From positions 5,001 through 69,000 of the forward strand of contig NZ_VISI01000002.1 in the NCBI RefSeq assembly GCF_007827365.1: DNA of 64,000 bases, read 5' to 3'. The position numbers were made by a program, and so were the translations under genes. The notes beneath the pieces were generated by a model. The model was not told the origin of the DNA, did not search any database, and saw nothing but the letters and a program-made list of their open reading frames with translations. Source of the DNA: Olleya sp. Hel_I_94 (GTDB lineage: Bacteria > Bacteroidota > Bacteroidia > Flavobacteriales > Flavobacteriaceae). Shown here in pieces: positions 39,259 through 47,761 of this stretch. Each line of letters begins with the position of its first letter. Position 1 is the first letter of the stretch.

Positions 39259-39840
39259 ATGAAAACAGTAAAATTATCAAAAATCGTATTAGGACTTAGT
39301 GTAATGCTTGTAGCAAATTTAGGTTTAGCTCAAGACAAAAAAATGATGAAAGAAGACACTAAAATGGTTGGTGGAGCAGAGATGTATCCATCAAAAAATA
39401 TTGTAGAGAATGCAGTAAACTCAAAAGATCACACAACGTTAGTTGCAGCAGTTAAAGCAGCAGAATTAGTTGATGTTTTACAAAGCGAAGGACCTTTTAC
39501 GGTCTTTGCACCAACAAACGCAGCTTTTGATAAGTTACCAATGGGAACAGTAGATACCTTATTAAAACCAGAAAATAAAGAGCAATTACAAACAGTATTA
39601 AAATATCACGTTGTTGTTGGAAAGTGGAACGCTAAAGAAATTTTAAACTTAATTGAAAAAGGAGATGGTAAAGCGGTTATTAACACTGTGTCTGGAGGAA
39701 CTTTAACTGCATGGAAAAAAGGAAAAGATGTTTATGTAACAGATGAAAACGGAAACTCTGCTAAAGTTACTATTGCAGATGTAAATCAATCAAACGGAGT
39801 AATACACGTTGTTGATTCGGTTTTATTACCAAAAGCATAA
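39259..39840 (+). CDS. Secreted fasciclin (FAS1)-domain protein
   Basis: 193 residues. Signal peptide 1-24 (ending LGLAQ), a short Lys/Met-rich linker, then one FAS1 domain from about 50 to the end. The two FAS1 motifs are GPFTVFAPTNAAFDKLP and the late NGVIHVVDSVLLP. Such domains mediate adhesion or ligand binding at the envelope. It is a single gene between two terminators. Confidence 0.93.
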   Translation: MKTVKLSKIVLGLSVMLVANLGLAQDKKMMKEDTKMVGGAEMYPSKNIVENAVNSKDHTTLVAAVKAAELVDVLQSEGPFTVFAPTNAAFDKLPMGTVDTLLKPENKEQLQTVLKYHVVVGKWNAKEILNLIEKGDGKAVINTVSGGTLTAWKKGKDVYVTDENGNSAKVTIADVNQSNGVIHVVDSVLLPKA

Positions 39841-39862
39841 TACAAACGTATTTGAATAGTCT

Positions 39863-39907
39863 AAAAAAACCTCTTCATTCTTTACAGAATAGAAGAGGTT
39901 TTTTTTA
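39863..39907. terminator. Bidirectional terminator, fasciclin/DUF2007
   Basis: AAACCTCTTC...GAAGAGGTTT arms with inner ATTCT/AGAAT pairing and long A/T runs, between convergent genes. Confidence 0.88.
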
Positions 39908-40135
39908 TGCTTTAGTTTCTGCTTTTACAGCTTCAACAATTGATAGTGCTTTACTAAGTTCAGATTCGTGAACAAATACTTCAGGCACTCGTGGTATATC
40001 GTGTACAAAACCACCTAGTCGACCAGATTCATTTTCGTCTTTAATAATGGGATTTATTCCAATATCTTCTAATCTGGTTTTTATTAATTGTACGATTATA
40101 AAGTTACCTTCAAAAATTTTTATATAGTCTGTCAT
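39905..40135 (-). CDS. DUF2007-family small protein
   Basis: 76 residues, soluble, matching DUF2007 (putative signal-transducing protein): IFEGNFIIVQLIKTRLEDIGINPIIKDEN at the start and VPEVFVHESELSKALSIVEA at the end. The fold is ferredoxin-like and the role unknown. It is the last gene of the pheT direction, 80 bp after three small membrane proteins. Confidence 0.8.
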   Translation of the reverse strand: MTDYIKIFEGNFIIVQLIKTRLEDIGINPIIKDENESGRLGGFVHDIPRVPEVFVHESELSKALSIVEAVKAETKA

Positions 40136-40217
40136 AATTTTGAATTTAAGTTGTTACTTAAATATACAAAAAAATAAAGGAAGTTTATAGGTCTTTAAAA
40201 ATTATAGTTTTGTTAAA

Positions 40218-40415
40218 TTATTCTATATTTTTAATTGTAAAATACTTGTATAAACTGTAACCACCTGATCCTATAAAGGCTATAGCTATTATAAATCTAA
40301 TAGTGTTAGGTGTTAGATTTCCATTTAAATATTGGTAAATTCTAAATACACCATAGGCAATAAACACTATGCCTAAAATTAAATTCAAAATATTATTTTT
40401 TGGTTGAGGTTTCAT
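40218..40415 (-). CDS. Small membrane protein, paralogue 3 of a tandem triplet
   Basis: 65 residues with two membrane helices, LILGIVFIAYGVFRIYQYL and IRFIIAIAFIGSGGYSLYKY. The shared pattern is G-x-x-F/L-x-x-Y/F-x-x-F/Y-R-I/L-Y-Q at the end of helix 1 and G-x-G-x-Y-x-x-Y-x-Y at the end of helix 2. It lies 10 bp after paralogue 2. No family known. Confidence 0.75.
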   Translation of the reverse strand: MKPQPKNNILNLILGIVFIAYGVFRIYQYLNGNLTPNTIRFIIAIAFIGSGGYSLYKYFTIKNIE

Positions 40416-40425
40416 GGGTAGCTAA

Positions 40426-40623
40426 TTAGTCTTGTTTTTTTAATTGCGTATAATTATATAGTGCATAAATACCATAACCTATAGCAGCAACAGCAATAGC
40501 TAGTCTAAACGAGCTTAATGTTGGATTAGCATTAAAATGTTGGTATAATCTAAAGCACCCAAATCCTATTAATAATAGTCCTGTAAATAAATTATAAAGT
40601 TTGTTATTTTTTAACGATTCCAT
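40426..40623 (-). CDS. Small membrane protein, paralogue 2 of a tandem triplet
   Basis: 65 residues with the same two-helix plan: FTGLLLIGFGCFRLYQHF and FRLAIAVAAIGYGIYALYNY. It shares the FRLYQ and GYGxYxLYxY patterns with its neighbours. It lies 12 bp after paralogue 1 in the same direction. Confidence 0.75.
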   Translation of the reverse strand: MESLKNNKLYNLFTGLLLIGFGCFRLYQHFNANPTLSSFRLAIAVAAIGYGIYALYNYTQLKKQD

Positions 40624-40635
40624 GTTTAGATCTGT

Positions 40636-40836
40636 TTACGCTTGTTTGTCTTTTGTGTTTTTTATGTAAGTGTAAATTGCATATCCACCATAACCAAAAA
40701 ACACCAATGAAATAATTAATTTTACTAGATTAAAAGCAGCTTCATTAAAAAATTGATACAGTCTATAAAATGCATAAGCTAAAAAAACTAGTCCTGATAT
40801 TAGATAAGACGTGTTACTTTTAAAAATAGAAGCCAT
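40636..40836 (-). CDS. Small membrane protein, paralogue 1 of a tandem triplet
   Basis: 66 residues with two membrane helices, ISGLVFLAYAFYRLYQFF and VKLIISLVFFGYGGYAIYTY, and a basic tail KNTKDKQA. Its ATG is 2 bp past the pheT stop, so it is translationally coupled to pheT. It has the same YRLYQ/GYGGYAIYTY marks as the next two genes. Confidence 0.78.
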   Translation of the reverse strand: MASIFKSNTSYLISGLVFLAYAFYRLYQFFNEAAFNLVKLIISLVFFGYGGYAIYTYIKNTKDKQA

Positions 40837-40838
40837 AA

Positions 40839-43268
40839 TTACCTTAACTCTGCACCAAGTTGTTTTTCAAAATTGTTTTGTAGCTTGTTCATGATTTTAT
40901 CAACTACTTTATCTGTAAGCGTTTGTCTCTCGTCCATAAATGTAAAGCTAACAGCATAACTTTTTTTGCCTTCTGGTAAGTTTTTACCTTGGTAAACATC
41001 AAATAAATTTACTTTTTTAAGTAATTGTTTTTCTGTTTTTTTAGCGATTGCTTGCAGACTATCAAAGGTTACGTTTTGATCTAACAGTAATGCAAAATCA
41101 CGTCTTACTTCTGGGTACTTAGGTATTGCTGTAAACTTAATTTTGTTACGTTTAGCAACCTCTATAATAGTATCCCAATTAAAATCGGCATAAAATATAT
41201 CTTGAGTTATATCAAAATGCTTAGCTATTTTAGATTTTAATACACCAAAGTTTACTAAGGTATCACGTCCTATGCTAAACTGCAAACCTTCGGAAAACAC
41301 ATCGTTTGTCGTAGCGCTTTCTTGGTAGCGTGTAATTCCTAGACGCTCTAAAACACTGGCAATAGTTCCTTTAAGGTAAAAGAAATTGGTTTTTACTTGT
41401 GGCGCATTTGACCAGTTTTCTTCGGTTTTAAATCCTGTAACAAGTAATGATAAGTGTTTATATTCTTCGCGTGTGCCATTATAGTCGTGATAGGTTTTAC
41501 CAAATTCAAAAAACTTTAAATTAGTTTGACGTCTATTAATGTTGTGACTTAAAGCTTCTAATCCAGAAAAAAGTAAGGTTTGACGCATAACTCCTAAATC
41601 TTGACTTAAAGGGTTTAGCATCTCTACATTATGCTCTGCTTTTAACTGTTCTGTTAGTTTTAAATAGTTTGCACTTGTTAAAGAGTTTGCCATAATCTCA
41701 AACCAGCCTTGAGCTGCTAATTGATTACCAACAAGGTTTTGTAGTTTATAGTCTTCAAACCTTGAAGCATTAGATATTGAGGCATTTAGTTTAGAGCTAG
41801 TCTCAATATTATTATAACCATAGACTCTTAAAATCTCTTCTATAACGTCAGCTTCACGTGTAACATCGTTTCTAAAAGCAGGTATAGTTAGACCTAATCC
41901 AGTTTCTGTTACACTATTAATTTTAATATCTAAAGAGGTTAAGATTGATTTTATAGTTTCGGTAGGTATTTCTTGACCAATAAGTTTAGTTACTTTATCA
42001 AAACTTAATCTAACCTGAAAGTCTTCAATTTTATTAGGATAAATATCTGCTATATCACTAGTAATTTCTCCTCCAGCAATCTCTTGGATTAGTAATGCAG
42101 CACGTTTTAAAGCGTATTCTGTTATTTTTGGATCAATACCACGTTCAAACCTAAAAGATGCATCTGTGTTTAATCCATGACGTTTTGCAGTTTTACGCAC
42201 ACTTACAGGGTTAAAGTAAGCACTTTCTAAAAAGATGTTTGTTGTATGCTCTGTAACACCACTATCTATACCTCCAAAAACTCCTGCGATACACATAGGT
42301 TTTTCGGCATTACAAATCATTAAATCATCTTCATGTAATTCACGCTCTACGCCATCTAAAGTGGTAAATTTGGTGCCTGTTGGTAATGTTTTAACTTCAA
42401 CTTTATTTCCGGTAATTTTACTAGCATCAAAAGCGTGTAATGGTTGACCTAAATCGTGCAATACGTAGTTTGTAATATCTACTACATTATTAATTGGTGA
42501 CAAACCAATAGCTTTTAATCTGTTTTGTAACCACTCTGGAGAGGTTTCTACCTTAAGACCAGATATGGTAACACCACAATATCTTGGTGCTAATTCTTTA
42601 TTTAATACGTCAACATCAATTTTAAGTGTTCTGCTATCTACATGATATGCACTAACGCTAGGAGTAATTAATTCGACATTTATTCCTTTTTGTTGTAATC
42701 CAGCTTTTAAATCGCGAGCAGTTCCAAAGTGGCTCATTGCATCTGCACGATTAGGTGTTAATCCAATTTCAAAAACTTGATCATTTTCTACTTCAAACAA
42801 ATCAGCACAAGGTGTACCAACAACAGTGTCTTCTGGTAAAACTAAAATTCCGTCATGAGATTTCCCTAAGCCTAACTCGTCTTCTGCACAAATCATTCCG
42901 TGACTTTCCTCTCCTCTAATTTTACCTTTTTTGATAGTCCAGGCTTCACCTTCTTCAGTATATAAAGTAGTTCCTATAGTTGCAACAGGTACTTTTTGTC
43001 CAGCAGCTACGTTAGGAGCACCACATACAATTTGCACAGGTTGATCTTGCCCAATATTAACAGTAGTTACTTTTAGTTTGTCTGCATTGCTATGTTGTAC
43101 GCAAGTTAAAACCTCGCCAACAACAACACCATCTAAACCTCCTTTAACGCTTTGGTATAGGTCTAAGCCTTCAACTTCTAAACCTAAATCTGTAAGTAAT
43201 TCGCTAGTTTGTTCTGGAGTCCAATCAATTTTTATAAATTGTTTAATCCAGTTGTAAGAAATCTTCAT
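40839..43268 (-). CDS. pheT: Phenylalanyl-tRNA synthetase beta subunit
   Basis: 809 residues from the ATG at 43266-43268 (MKISYNWIKQFIKID); upstream in-frame residues are not family-like. Order: N-terminal domain, EMAP-like tRNA-binding domain about 40-150 (GVVVGEVLTCVQHSNADKL and VCGAPNVAAGQKVPVA), B3/B4 editing domain, B5 domain, catalytic-like core and C-terminal FDX-ACB anticodon domain ending VVDKIMNKLQNNFEKQLGAELR. It forms a heterotetramer with PheS, which is not in this window. Small membrane genes follow directly. Confidence 0.98.
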   Translation of the reverse strand: MKISYNWIKQFIKIDWTPEQTSELLTDLGLEVEGLDLYQSVKGGLDGVVVGEVLTCVQHSNADKLKVTTVNIGQDQPVQIVCGAPNVAAGQKVPVATIGTTLYTEEGEAWTIKKGKIRGEESHGMICAEDELGLGKSHDGILVLPEDTVVGTPCADLFEVENDQVFEIGLTPNRADAMSHFGTARDLKAGLQQKGINVELITPSVSAYHVDSRTLKIDVDVLNKELAPRYCGVTISGLKVETSPEWLQNRLKAIGLSPINNVVDITNYVLHDLGQPLHAFDASKITGNKVEVKTLPTGTKFTTLDGVERELHEDDLMICNAEKPMCIAGVFGGIDSGVTEHTTNIFLESAYFNPVSVRKTAKRHGLNTDASFRFERGIDPKITEYALKRAALLIQEIAGGEITSDIADIYPNKIEDFQVRLSFDKVTKLIGQEIPTETIKSILTSLDIKINSVTETGLGLTIPAFRNDVTREADVIEEILRVYGYNNIETSSKLNASISNASRFEDYKLQNLVGNQLAAQGWFEIMANSLTSANYLKLTEQLKAEHNVEMLNPLSQDLGVMRQTLLFSGLEALSHNINRRQTNLKFFEFGKTYHDYNGTREEYKHLSLLVTGFKTEENWSNAPQVKTNFFYLKGTIASVLERLGITRYQESATTNDVFSEGLQFSIGRDTLVNFGVLKSKIAKHFDITQDIFYADFNWDTIIEVAKRNKIKFTAIPKYPEVRRDFALLLDQNVTFDSLQAIAKKTEKQLLKKVNLFDVYQGKNLPEGKKSYAVSFTFMDERQTLTDKVVDKIMNKLQNNFEKQLGAELR

Positions 43269-43288
43269 TTGTATACTAATTAAGTGCA

Positions 43289-43296
43289 CAAATATA
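43289..43296 (-). promoter_or_regulatory. -7 element of pheT
   Basis: TATATTTG followed by TGC on the minus strand, 20 bp before the start codon. Confidence 0.6.
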
Positions 43297-43366
43297 ACAA
43301 TACTTAGTAGTTTTAAGGATTTAAAAAACAGCTTTTATTTCATTTTTAAAGCATTTTTTTAGGACT

Positions 43367-43431
43367 AATTACAGATAAAGAAAATTGTTATAGTTTTATA
43401 TCGAAAAAACATGGCGTTTTATCTGTAATTT
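43367..43431. repeat. 13-bp inverted repeat between pheT and a lipoprotein gene
   Basis: AATTACAGATAAA (43367-43379) and its perfect complement TTTATCTGTAATT (43419-43431), 39 bp apart, in the 247-bp divergent gap. It may be a transposon-like relic, an operator pair or a hairpin in the leader of the plus-strand gene. Confidence 0.45.
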
Positions 43432-43515
43432 AAATAAAAGACATATACTTAAAAATCTAATTAGGCTTTTATTACCGTATATTAGATAGATATTAATCAT
43501 TAAAACCATTAAAAG

Positions 43516-43716
43516 ATGAAAACTATTTTTAAAATAGCATTACTTGTTGTGTTATTTTCAGTTGCTTCTTGCAGAGATTCTAAAAAGGATGATGCAGCAG
43601 TAAAAGCGACAGAGCAAATCGAAACTATTGAAGTTGAAACGGATAGTCTAGTAAACGATTTAGAGCTTGAGGCTGATGAACTAGAAAAAGAATTGAAAGA
43701 ACTTGAAAACCTATAA
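43516..43716 (+). CDS. Small acidic lipoprotein
   Basis: 66 residues. The lipobox VASC (Cys about 19) is followed by a short coiled coil rich in Glu and Leu (ELEADELEKELKELENL at the C terminus). It lies 4 bp upstream of a large coiled-coil secreted protein, so they are co-transcribed. No family recognised; size and shape resemble a murein-lipoprotein-like spacer. Confidence 0.7.
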   Translation: MKTIFKIALLVVLFSVASCRDSKKDDAAVKATEQIETIEVETDSLVNDLELEADELEKELKELENL

Positions 43717-43720
43717 TAAC

Positions 43721-44455
43721 ATGAAGCATTTAAAAATAATACTAGTATGTACAGGACTATTTTTAGTAGGTAGTCAACAAACACTTACTGCGCAAATAGC
43801 TACTGAATCTGAATTAGTTAAAAAAACAGAGCAGAAAAAAGCAGAAATGAAAGCTCAAAAGGAGCAAATGAAAGCGCAGATTAATGACAAAAAAGAAGCG
43901 CATAAAGACAATTTGAAGGAGAAGCAAGGCGAGTTAAAAGAAATGCATGCCAAAAAGGAAGAAATGAAGTCTGAAATGCTAGAAGAAAAAGCCGACATGA
44001 AGGCTAAAATGGAAAATGCTACTGGCGAGGAGAAAGAAGCTTTAAAAGCTGAAATGAAAGAAAAAATGAGTGCTAAGCGTATGGATATGGCACAAAAAAG
44101 AGAAGAATTAAAAGCAAAACGTGAAGCGTTTCAAGGTGATAAAGAAGCCTATAAAGCAGAGCGTATTGAAGCTGTGAGATCTAGAATGACGTCATATGAT
44201 AATAAAATAGATGCTAGCGACCAATTGGTAACTAAAGGTCAGGATAGATTAGCTGCTGCTAAAGCGCAATTAGAGCACCAAAAAGCAGAAGGAACTATTA
44301 CGGATGAGGAAGTTAGTAAACGTGAAATTACTTTTAAAAGAATAGAGGAAAAGCTAAAAAAGCATGAAAGTGCAATTGAAAGAACTAAAACTAGAATTCA
44401 AAATAATAAAGAAAAGTTAGTAGAACTTGAAAAAGTAGAAACTGCTGAAGAGTAA
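43721..44455 (+). CDS. Exported Lys/Glu-rich coiled-coil protein
   Basis: 244 residues from the ATG at 43721; an earlier in-frame start overlaps the preceding gene. A signal peptide (KIILVCTGLFLVGSQQTLTAQ) is followed by almost continuous alpha-helix with heptad-like KAEMKAQKEQMKAQ and KEEMKSEMLEEKADMKAK repeats. Cysteine is absent from the mature part. It is probably a periplasmic fibre or spacer; no enzyme motif is seen. Confidence 0.75.
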   Translation: MKHLKIILVCTGLFLVGSQQTLTAQIATESELVKKTEQKKAEMKAQKEQMKAQINDKKEAHKDNLKEKQGELKEMHAKKEEMKSEMLEEKADMKAKMENATGEEKEALKAEMKEKMSAKRMDMAQKREELKAKREAFQGDKEAYKAERIEAVRSRMTSYDNKIDASDQLVTKGQDRLAAAKAQLEHQKAEGTITDEEVSKREITFKRIEEKLKKHESAIERTKTRIQNNKEKLVELEKVETAEE

Positions 44456-44478
44456 TAGTTATAATATTTTATATTTTA

Positions 44479-44508
44479 AAAAGACATTGTTAACGCAATG
44501 TCTTTTTA
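44479..44508 (+). terminator. Intrinsic terminator of the coiled-coil gene
   Basis: AAAAAGACATTG / CAATGTCTTTTT arms around TTAACG, with T run. Confidence 0.85.
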
Positions 44509-44562
44509 TTTGTAAGTATTTTGTTGTTATTTCGAATAATATTGTAAAAAAACATTTAAACC

Positions 44563-45771
44563 ATGCGTCAACTTTTAGTTATCCTAGTACTTTTTAGTAT
44601 GTTATCTTGTCAAAATAATGATACCGAGTTTTTAACTTTTGGTACATATCGAGGCGAATTAAAAGTAAATGACACTATAAACCTTCCGTTTATCTTTAAC
44701 GTAAAAGATGCTAATGCCTTAGAAATTTACAATGCGGATGAGGTTATTACTGTGGATGAGATTGAATATAAAAATGATTCGGTTTACATTAAATTGCCAG
44801 TGTTTGAAGGCTTATTAATTGCAAAAATTAAAGATCAAACCCTAAATGGTCGCTTTGTTGTTGAAGAAAAAGGACGTCAACAAGCTTTTACAGCGTCAAA
44901 AAATGAAAGTAGATTTGATAATAACGCTAAAGCGGAAACTAATATTACTGGAGAATGGGAAACTGTTTTTAGTCCAAATACCGAAGCTGATAAGTACGTC
45001 GCTAAAGGGGTTTTTAAACAAAACGATAATATTGTAACAGGTACTTTTATGACCGAAACTGGAGATTATCGTTATCTAGAAGGGATTGTTGATGGTAATC
45101 AATTACAATTATCAACTTTTGATGGTGCACATGCCTTTTTGTTTACCGGAACCGTTACAGATAGTACAATTAATGGACAGTTTTACTCTGGTAATCACTG
45201 GAAAGAGCCATTTACAGCTAAACGTAATGATAACTACCAATTAGCTAGCGCTAATAATTTGACTTTTTTAAAAGAAGGGTATGATACTCTAGCATTTAGC
45301 TTTCCGGATACAGATGGTAAACAAGTGTCTTTAAAAGATGATCGCTTTAAAAACAAAGTTGTAGTTGTACAGATTATGGGTACATGGTGTCCAAATTGTT
45401 TAGACGAAAGTAAATTTTATACACAATATTATAATGCAAATAAAGATAAAGACATTCAGTTTGTCGCGTTAGCGTTTGAATATGCTAAAACCGAAGCCAA
45501 AGCCTTTAGTTTTATAAACCGCTTAAAGGATAGGCTAGATATTAACTATCCAATATTATTAGCGCAAACCGGATCAACTAGTAAAACTGCTGCTAACGAT
45601 AAACTCCCTATGTTAAACCACGTATTAAGTTATCCAACGTCTATATTTATAGATAAAACTGGTAAAGTACGTAAAATACATACAGGTTTTAATGGTCCAG
45701 CAACAGGAGACAAATACACGGACTTTAAAACTGAGTTTAACGCCTTTATGGATATGTTGTTAAACGAATAA
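44563..45771 (+). CDS. TlpA-family thiol-disulfide lipoprotein
   Basis: 402 residues. A lipobox (FSMLSC, Cys16) is followed by two similar beta domains, about 25-115 and 125-220, each ending in (L/I)NG(R/Q)F. The C-terminal 170 residues are a thioredoxin domain with active site TWCPNC in IMGTWCPNCLDESKFY and a cis-Pro stretch in SYPTSIFID. It is a membrane-anchored periplasmic thiol oxidoreductase, in contrast to the cysteine-less protein at 35868-37295. Confidence 0.9.
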   Translation: MRQLLVILVLFSMLSCQNNDTEFLTFGTYRGELKVNDTINLPFIFNVKDANALEIYNADEVITVDEIEYKNDSVYIKLPVFEGLLIAKIKDQTLNGRFVVEEKGRQQAFTASKNESRFDNNAKAETNITGEWETVFSPNTEADKYVAKGVFKQNDNIVTGTFMTETGDYRYLEGIVDGNQLQLSTFDGAHAFLFTGTVTDSTINGQFYSGNHWKEPFTAKRNDNYQLASANNLTFLKEGYDTLAFSFPDTDGKQVSLKDDRFKNKVVVVQIMGTWCPNCLDESKFYTQYYNANKDKDIQFVALAFEYAKTEAKAFSFINRLKDRLDINYPILLAQTGSTSKTAANDKLPMLNHVLSYPTSIFIDKTGKVRKIHTGFNGPATGDKYTDFKTEFNAFMDMLLNE

Positions 45772-45791
45772 AACTTTTGGTTTAATAATGT

Positions 45792-46712
45792 CTATTTTAA
45801 AATATACCATAAAGAAAACAGCGAAATAAATACCCATAAAACAACTGCTAGTGTGATAGGTTTTAAACCAGTAGCTTTAAGCTCTTTAATAGAAATTGTT
45901 GAACCTACAATAAATAGTGTAACAAGTAAAAGACGTTTTGATAGTGACACAATAAAAGTGGTAATGTAAGGTGGTAGTATTTGATAGCTATTTATAGTTA
46001 TAGCAAGTATAAATAAAATAATAAAGTAAGGGATTTTTAGTTTTCCTTGATTGGTTTTAAAAAATAACATCGAAAAAAAGGACAACGGAATAATCCAAAG
46101 CGTTCTAGATAGTTTTACTGTAGTAGCGATTCTTAAGGCTTCCTCTCCATAATTTAAAGCAGCTCCAACTACAGAGCTTGTATCGTGTATAGCAACAGCA
46201 CACCATAACCCAAATTGTTCTTGTGTCAAGTTTAAAAAATGTCCTATCGTTGGAAACACAAACAAAGCCACAGCGTTTAGTAAAAACACAATGCCTAAAG
46301 CAAGACTAATCGTATTGCTTTTTGCTTTTATAATTGGTGCAATTGCAGCAATAGCACTACCTCCACAAATGGCTGTTCCAGAAGTAATAAGGTGACCAAG
46401 TTTTAAATCTATTTTTAAAACTTTTGTTAATATTAAACCTAAAACTATCGTTAGTGTAATGGTGTAAAATGTCAAGTTAAAGCTGGTTTTACTAGTCTCT
46501 AATGTTTCAAATAGATACATGCCAAAACCTAATCCTATAACAGATAGTTTTAAAAGATAGTGTATAAATTTATGGCTATATTGCTTAATAGGATTCTTAA
46601 ATATAATAGCAAATAAAAAACCTAATATCAACGCTAATGGACTGTTTATAAATCCTAGTAGACACAAAGTTATTAATGTAAAGTAAACTATTTTGGATAT
46701 TACATTTTTCAT
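45792..46712 (-). CDS. YeiH-family (UPF0324) putative exporter
   Basis: 306 residues from the ATG at 46710-46712, with about ten hydrophobic segments. Family features are GFINSPLALILGFLFA, SGTAICGGSAIAAIAPIIKAKS and CAVAIHDTSSVVGAALNYGEEAL. Relatives are called putative sulfate exporters. It lies just downstream of a LysR regulator in the same direction, as YeiE lies by YeiH in enterobacteria. An earlier ATG eight codons up is possible but falls in an operator-like palindrome. Confidence 0.85.
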   Translation of the reverse strand: MKNVISKIVYFTLITLCLLGFINSPLALILGFLFAIIFKNPIKQYSHKFIHYLLKLSVIGLGFGMYLFETLETSKTSFNLTFYTITLTIVLGLILTKVLKIDLKLGHLITSGTAICGGSAIAAIAPIIKAKSNTISLALGIVFLLNAVALFVFPTIGHFLNLTQEQFGLWCAVAIHDTSSVVGAALNYGEEALRIATTVKLSRTLWIIPLSFFSMLFFKTNQGKLKIPYFIILFILAITINSYQILPPYITTFIVSLSKRLLLVTLFIVGSTISIKELKATGLKPITLAVVLWVFISLFSLWYILK

Positions 46713-46733
46713 ATCAAACAGATTTGTTTGATA
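46712..46733. promoter_or_regulatory. 22-bp palindrome at the exporter start
   Basis: TATCAAACA / TGTTTGATA perfect arms around GATT. It ends at the chosen ATG. The shape (ATC-N-GAT, T-N11-A) suits a LysR-type site. Confidence 0.5.
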
Positions 46734-46773
46734 CAAAAGTAGGTGTAGTTAATAACTTTAAAGCAATGTAAAT

Positions 46774-46801
46774 AGTTATAAGCGATAACTTTTAGTTATA
46801 A
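46774..46801. promoter_or_regulatory. Repeated AGTTATAA site between LysR gene and exporter
   Basis: A palindrome AGTTAT-AAGCG-ATAACT (46774-46790) and a direct repeat of AGTTATAA at 46774 and 46794, 20 bp apart. It overlaps the end of the LysR gene and may be its target. Confidence 0.4.
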
Positions 46802-47673
46802 TTAAAACGTATTATTTTTTTAAAGTAATCAAAAGTGTGAGATAGGTATCCTGTCCTTTTTACAAAGTAAAACCAGCGTTGAATATCCAAATCTTTAATA
46901 TCTATAATTCTAAGCTTATTATTTTTTAAATCGTCTGTAATGGAGTGTATCGATAATAAGGCGTAATGATCAGAGTTTAATAAATAACTTTTAATAGCTT
47001 CAGTGCTATTAAAAGATACGACGCTATTTAGCTTGCTAATATTATTTTTTGATAAAAAAGCATCGATAATTTCTTTTGTTCCTGATCCAGTTTCACGCTC
47101 AATCATAGGTAAGTCTTGTAACGTGTTTATATCAATACTACCTTTCGGGAAACTGTAGTTTTTAGCATTTGTAACTAGTACAATTTCATCTTTTATAAAC
47201 TTTTCAAAATGTAATTTGGGATTAGCGCTACTTCCTTCGGTGATTCCAAAGTCGATATCTTCATTTAGAATCAAATTTTCTATGGTTTCAGAATTATTAC
47301 TGATGATATTAAATTTGGTTTCTGGGTATTGTGCCCTAAATTTAGCTATTGTTTTAGGTATAATGTAATTAGAAATTGTGGTGCTAACTCCAAAATGGAT
47401 AAAATCTGGAATGTTTTCTTTTTTAAGAAGAAACCGTTCATCCATTTCGGAATAAATAGTCAATATTTTATTAGTGTAAATTAAAAAGGATTTACCTTCA
47501 GCAGTAAGTTCAATCGAATTTCTTTTTCTAATAAATAGAGTGGTTTTATAGTCTTGCTCTAAGTTTTTTATGGCTTTTGAAATTGCAGGTTGGGATAAAT
47601 ATAGTTGCTCTGCAGCCTTAGTAAAACTTAAGTGTTTAGCAACGATTTTAAATATATGTAGTTTAGTTTTCAT
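46792..47673 (-). CDS. LysR-family transcriptional regulator
   Basis: 293 residues. The N-terminal winged helix-turn-helix is AKHLSFTKAAEQLYLSQPAISKAIKNLEQ, followed by the PBP-like co-inducer domain to the end. It is adjacent to and upstream of a YeiH-type exporter, resembling the YeiE-YeiH pair, and probably controls it. Its ligand could be a sulfur compound, by analogy only. Confidence 0.9.
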   Translation of the reverse strand: MKTKLHIFKIVAKHLSFTKAAEQLYLSQPAISKAIKNLEQDYKTTLFIRKRNSIELTAEGKSFLIYTNKILTIYSEMDERFLLKKENIPDFIHFGVSTTISNYIIPKTIAKFRAQYPETKFNIISNNSETIENLILNEDIDFGITEGSSANPKLHFEKFIKDEIVLVTNAKNYSFPKGSIDINTLQDLPMIERETGSGTKEIIDAFLSKNNISKLNSVVSFNSTEAIKSYLLNSDHYALLSIHSITDDLKNNKLRIIDIKDLDIQRWFYFVKRTGYLSHTFDYFKKIIRFNYN

Positions 47674-47761
47674 TAATTTTTGACGTATATTTAAAATCGT
47701 TAGTGCTGTCTTTTTTTTTTTTGCTTATAGAAGATTTTACAATAAAGCTAATCAGTTTTAA

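Noticed and set aside
43509..43784. 91-codon minus-strand ORF
   Set aside because: Opposite the lipoprotein and coiled-coil genes; serine runs arise from complementing their Lys/Glu codons.
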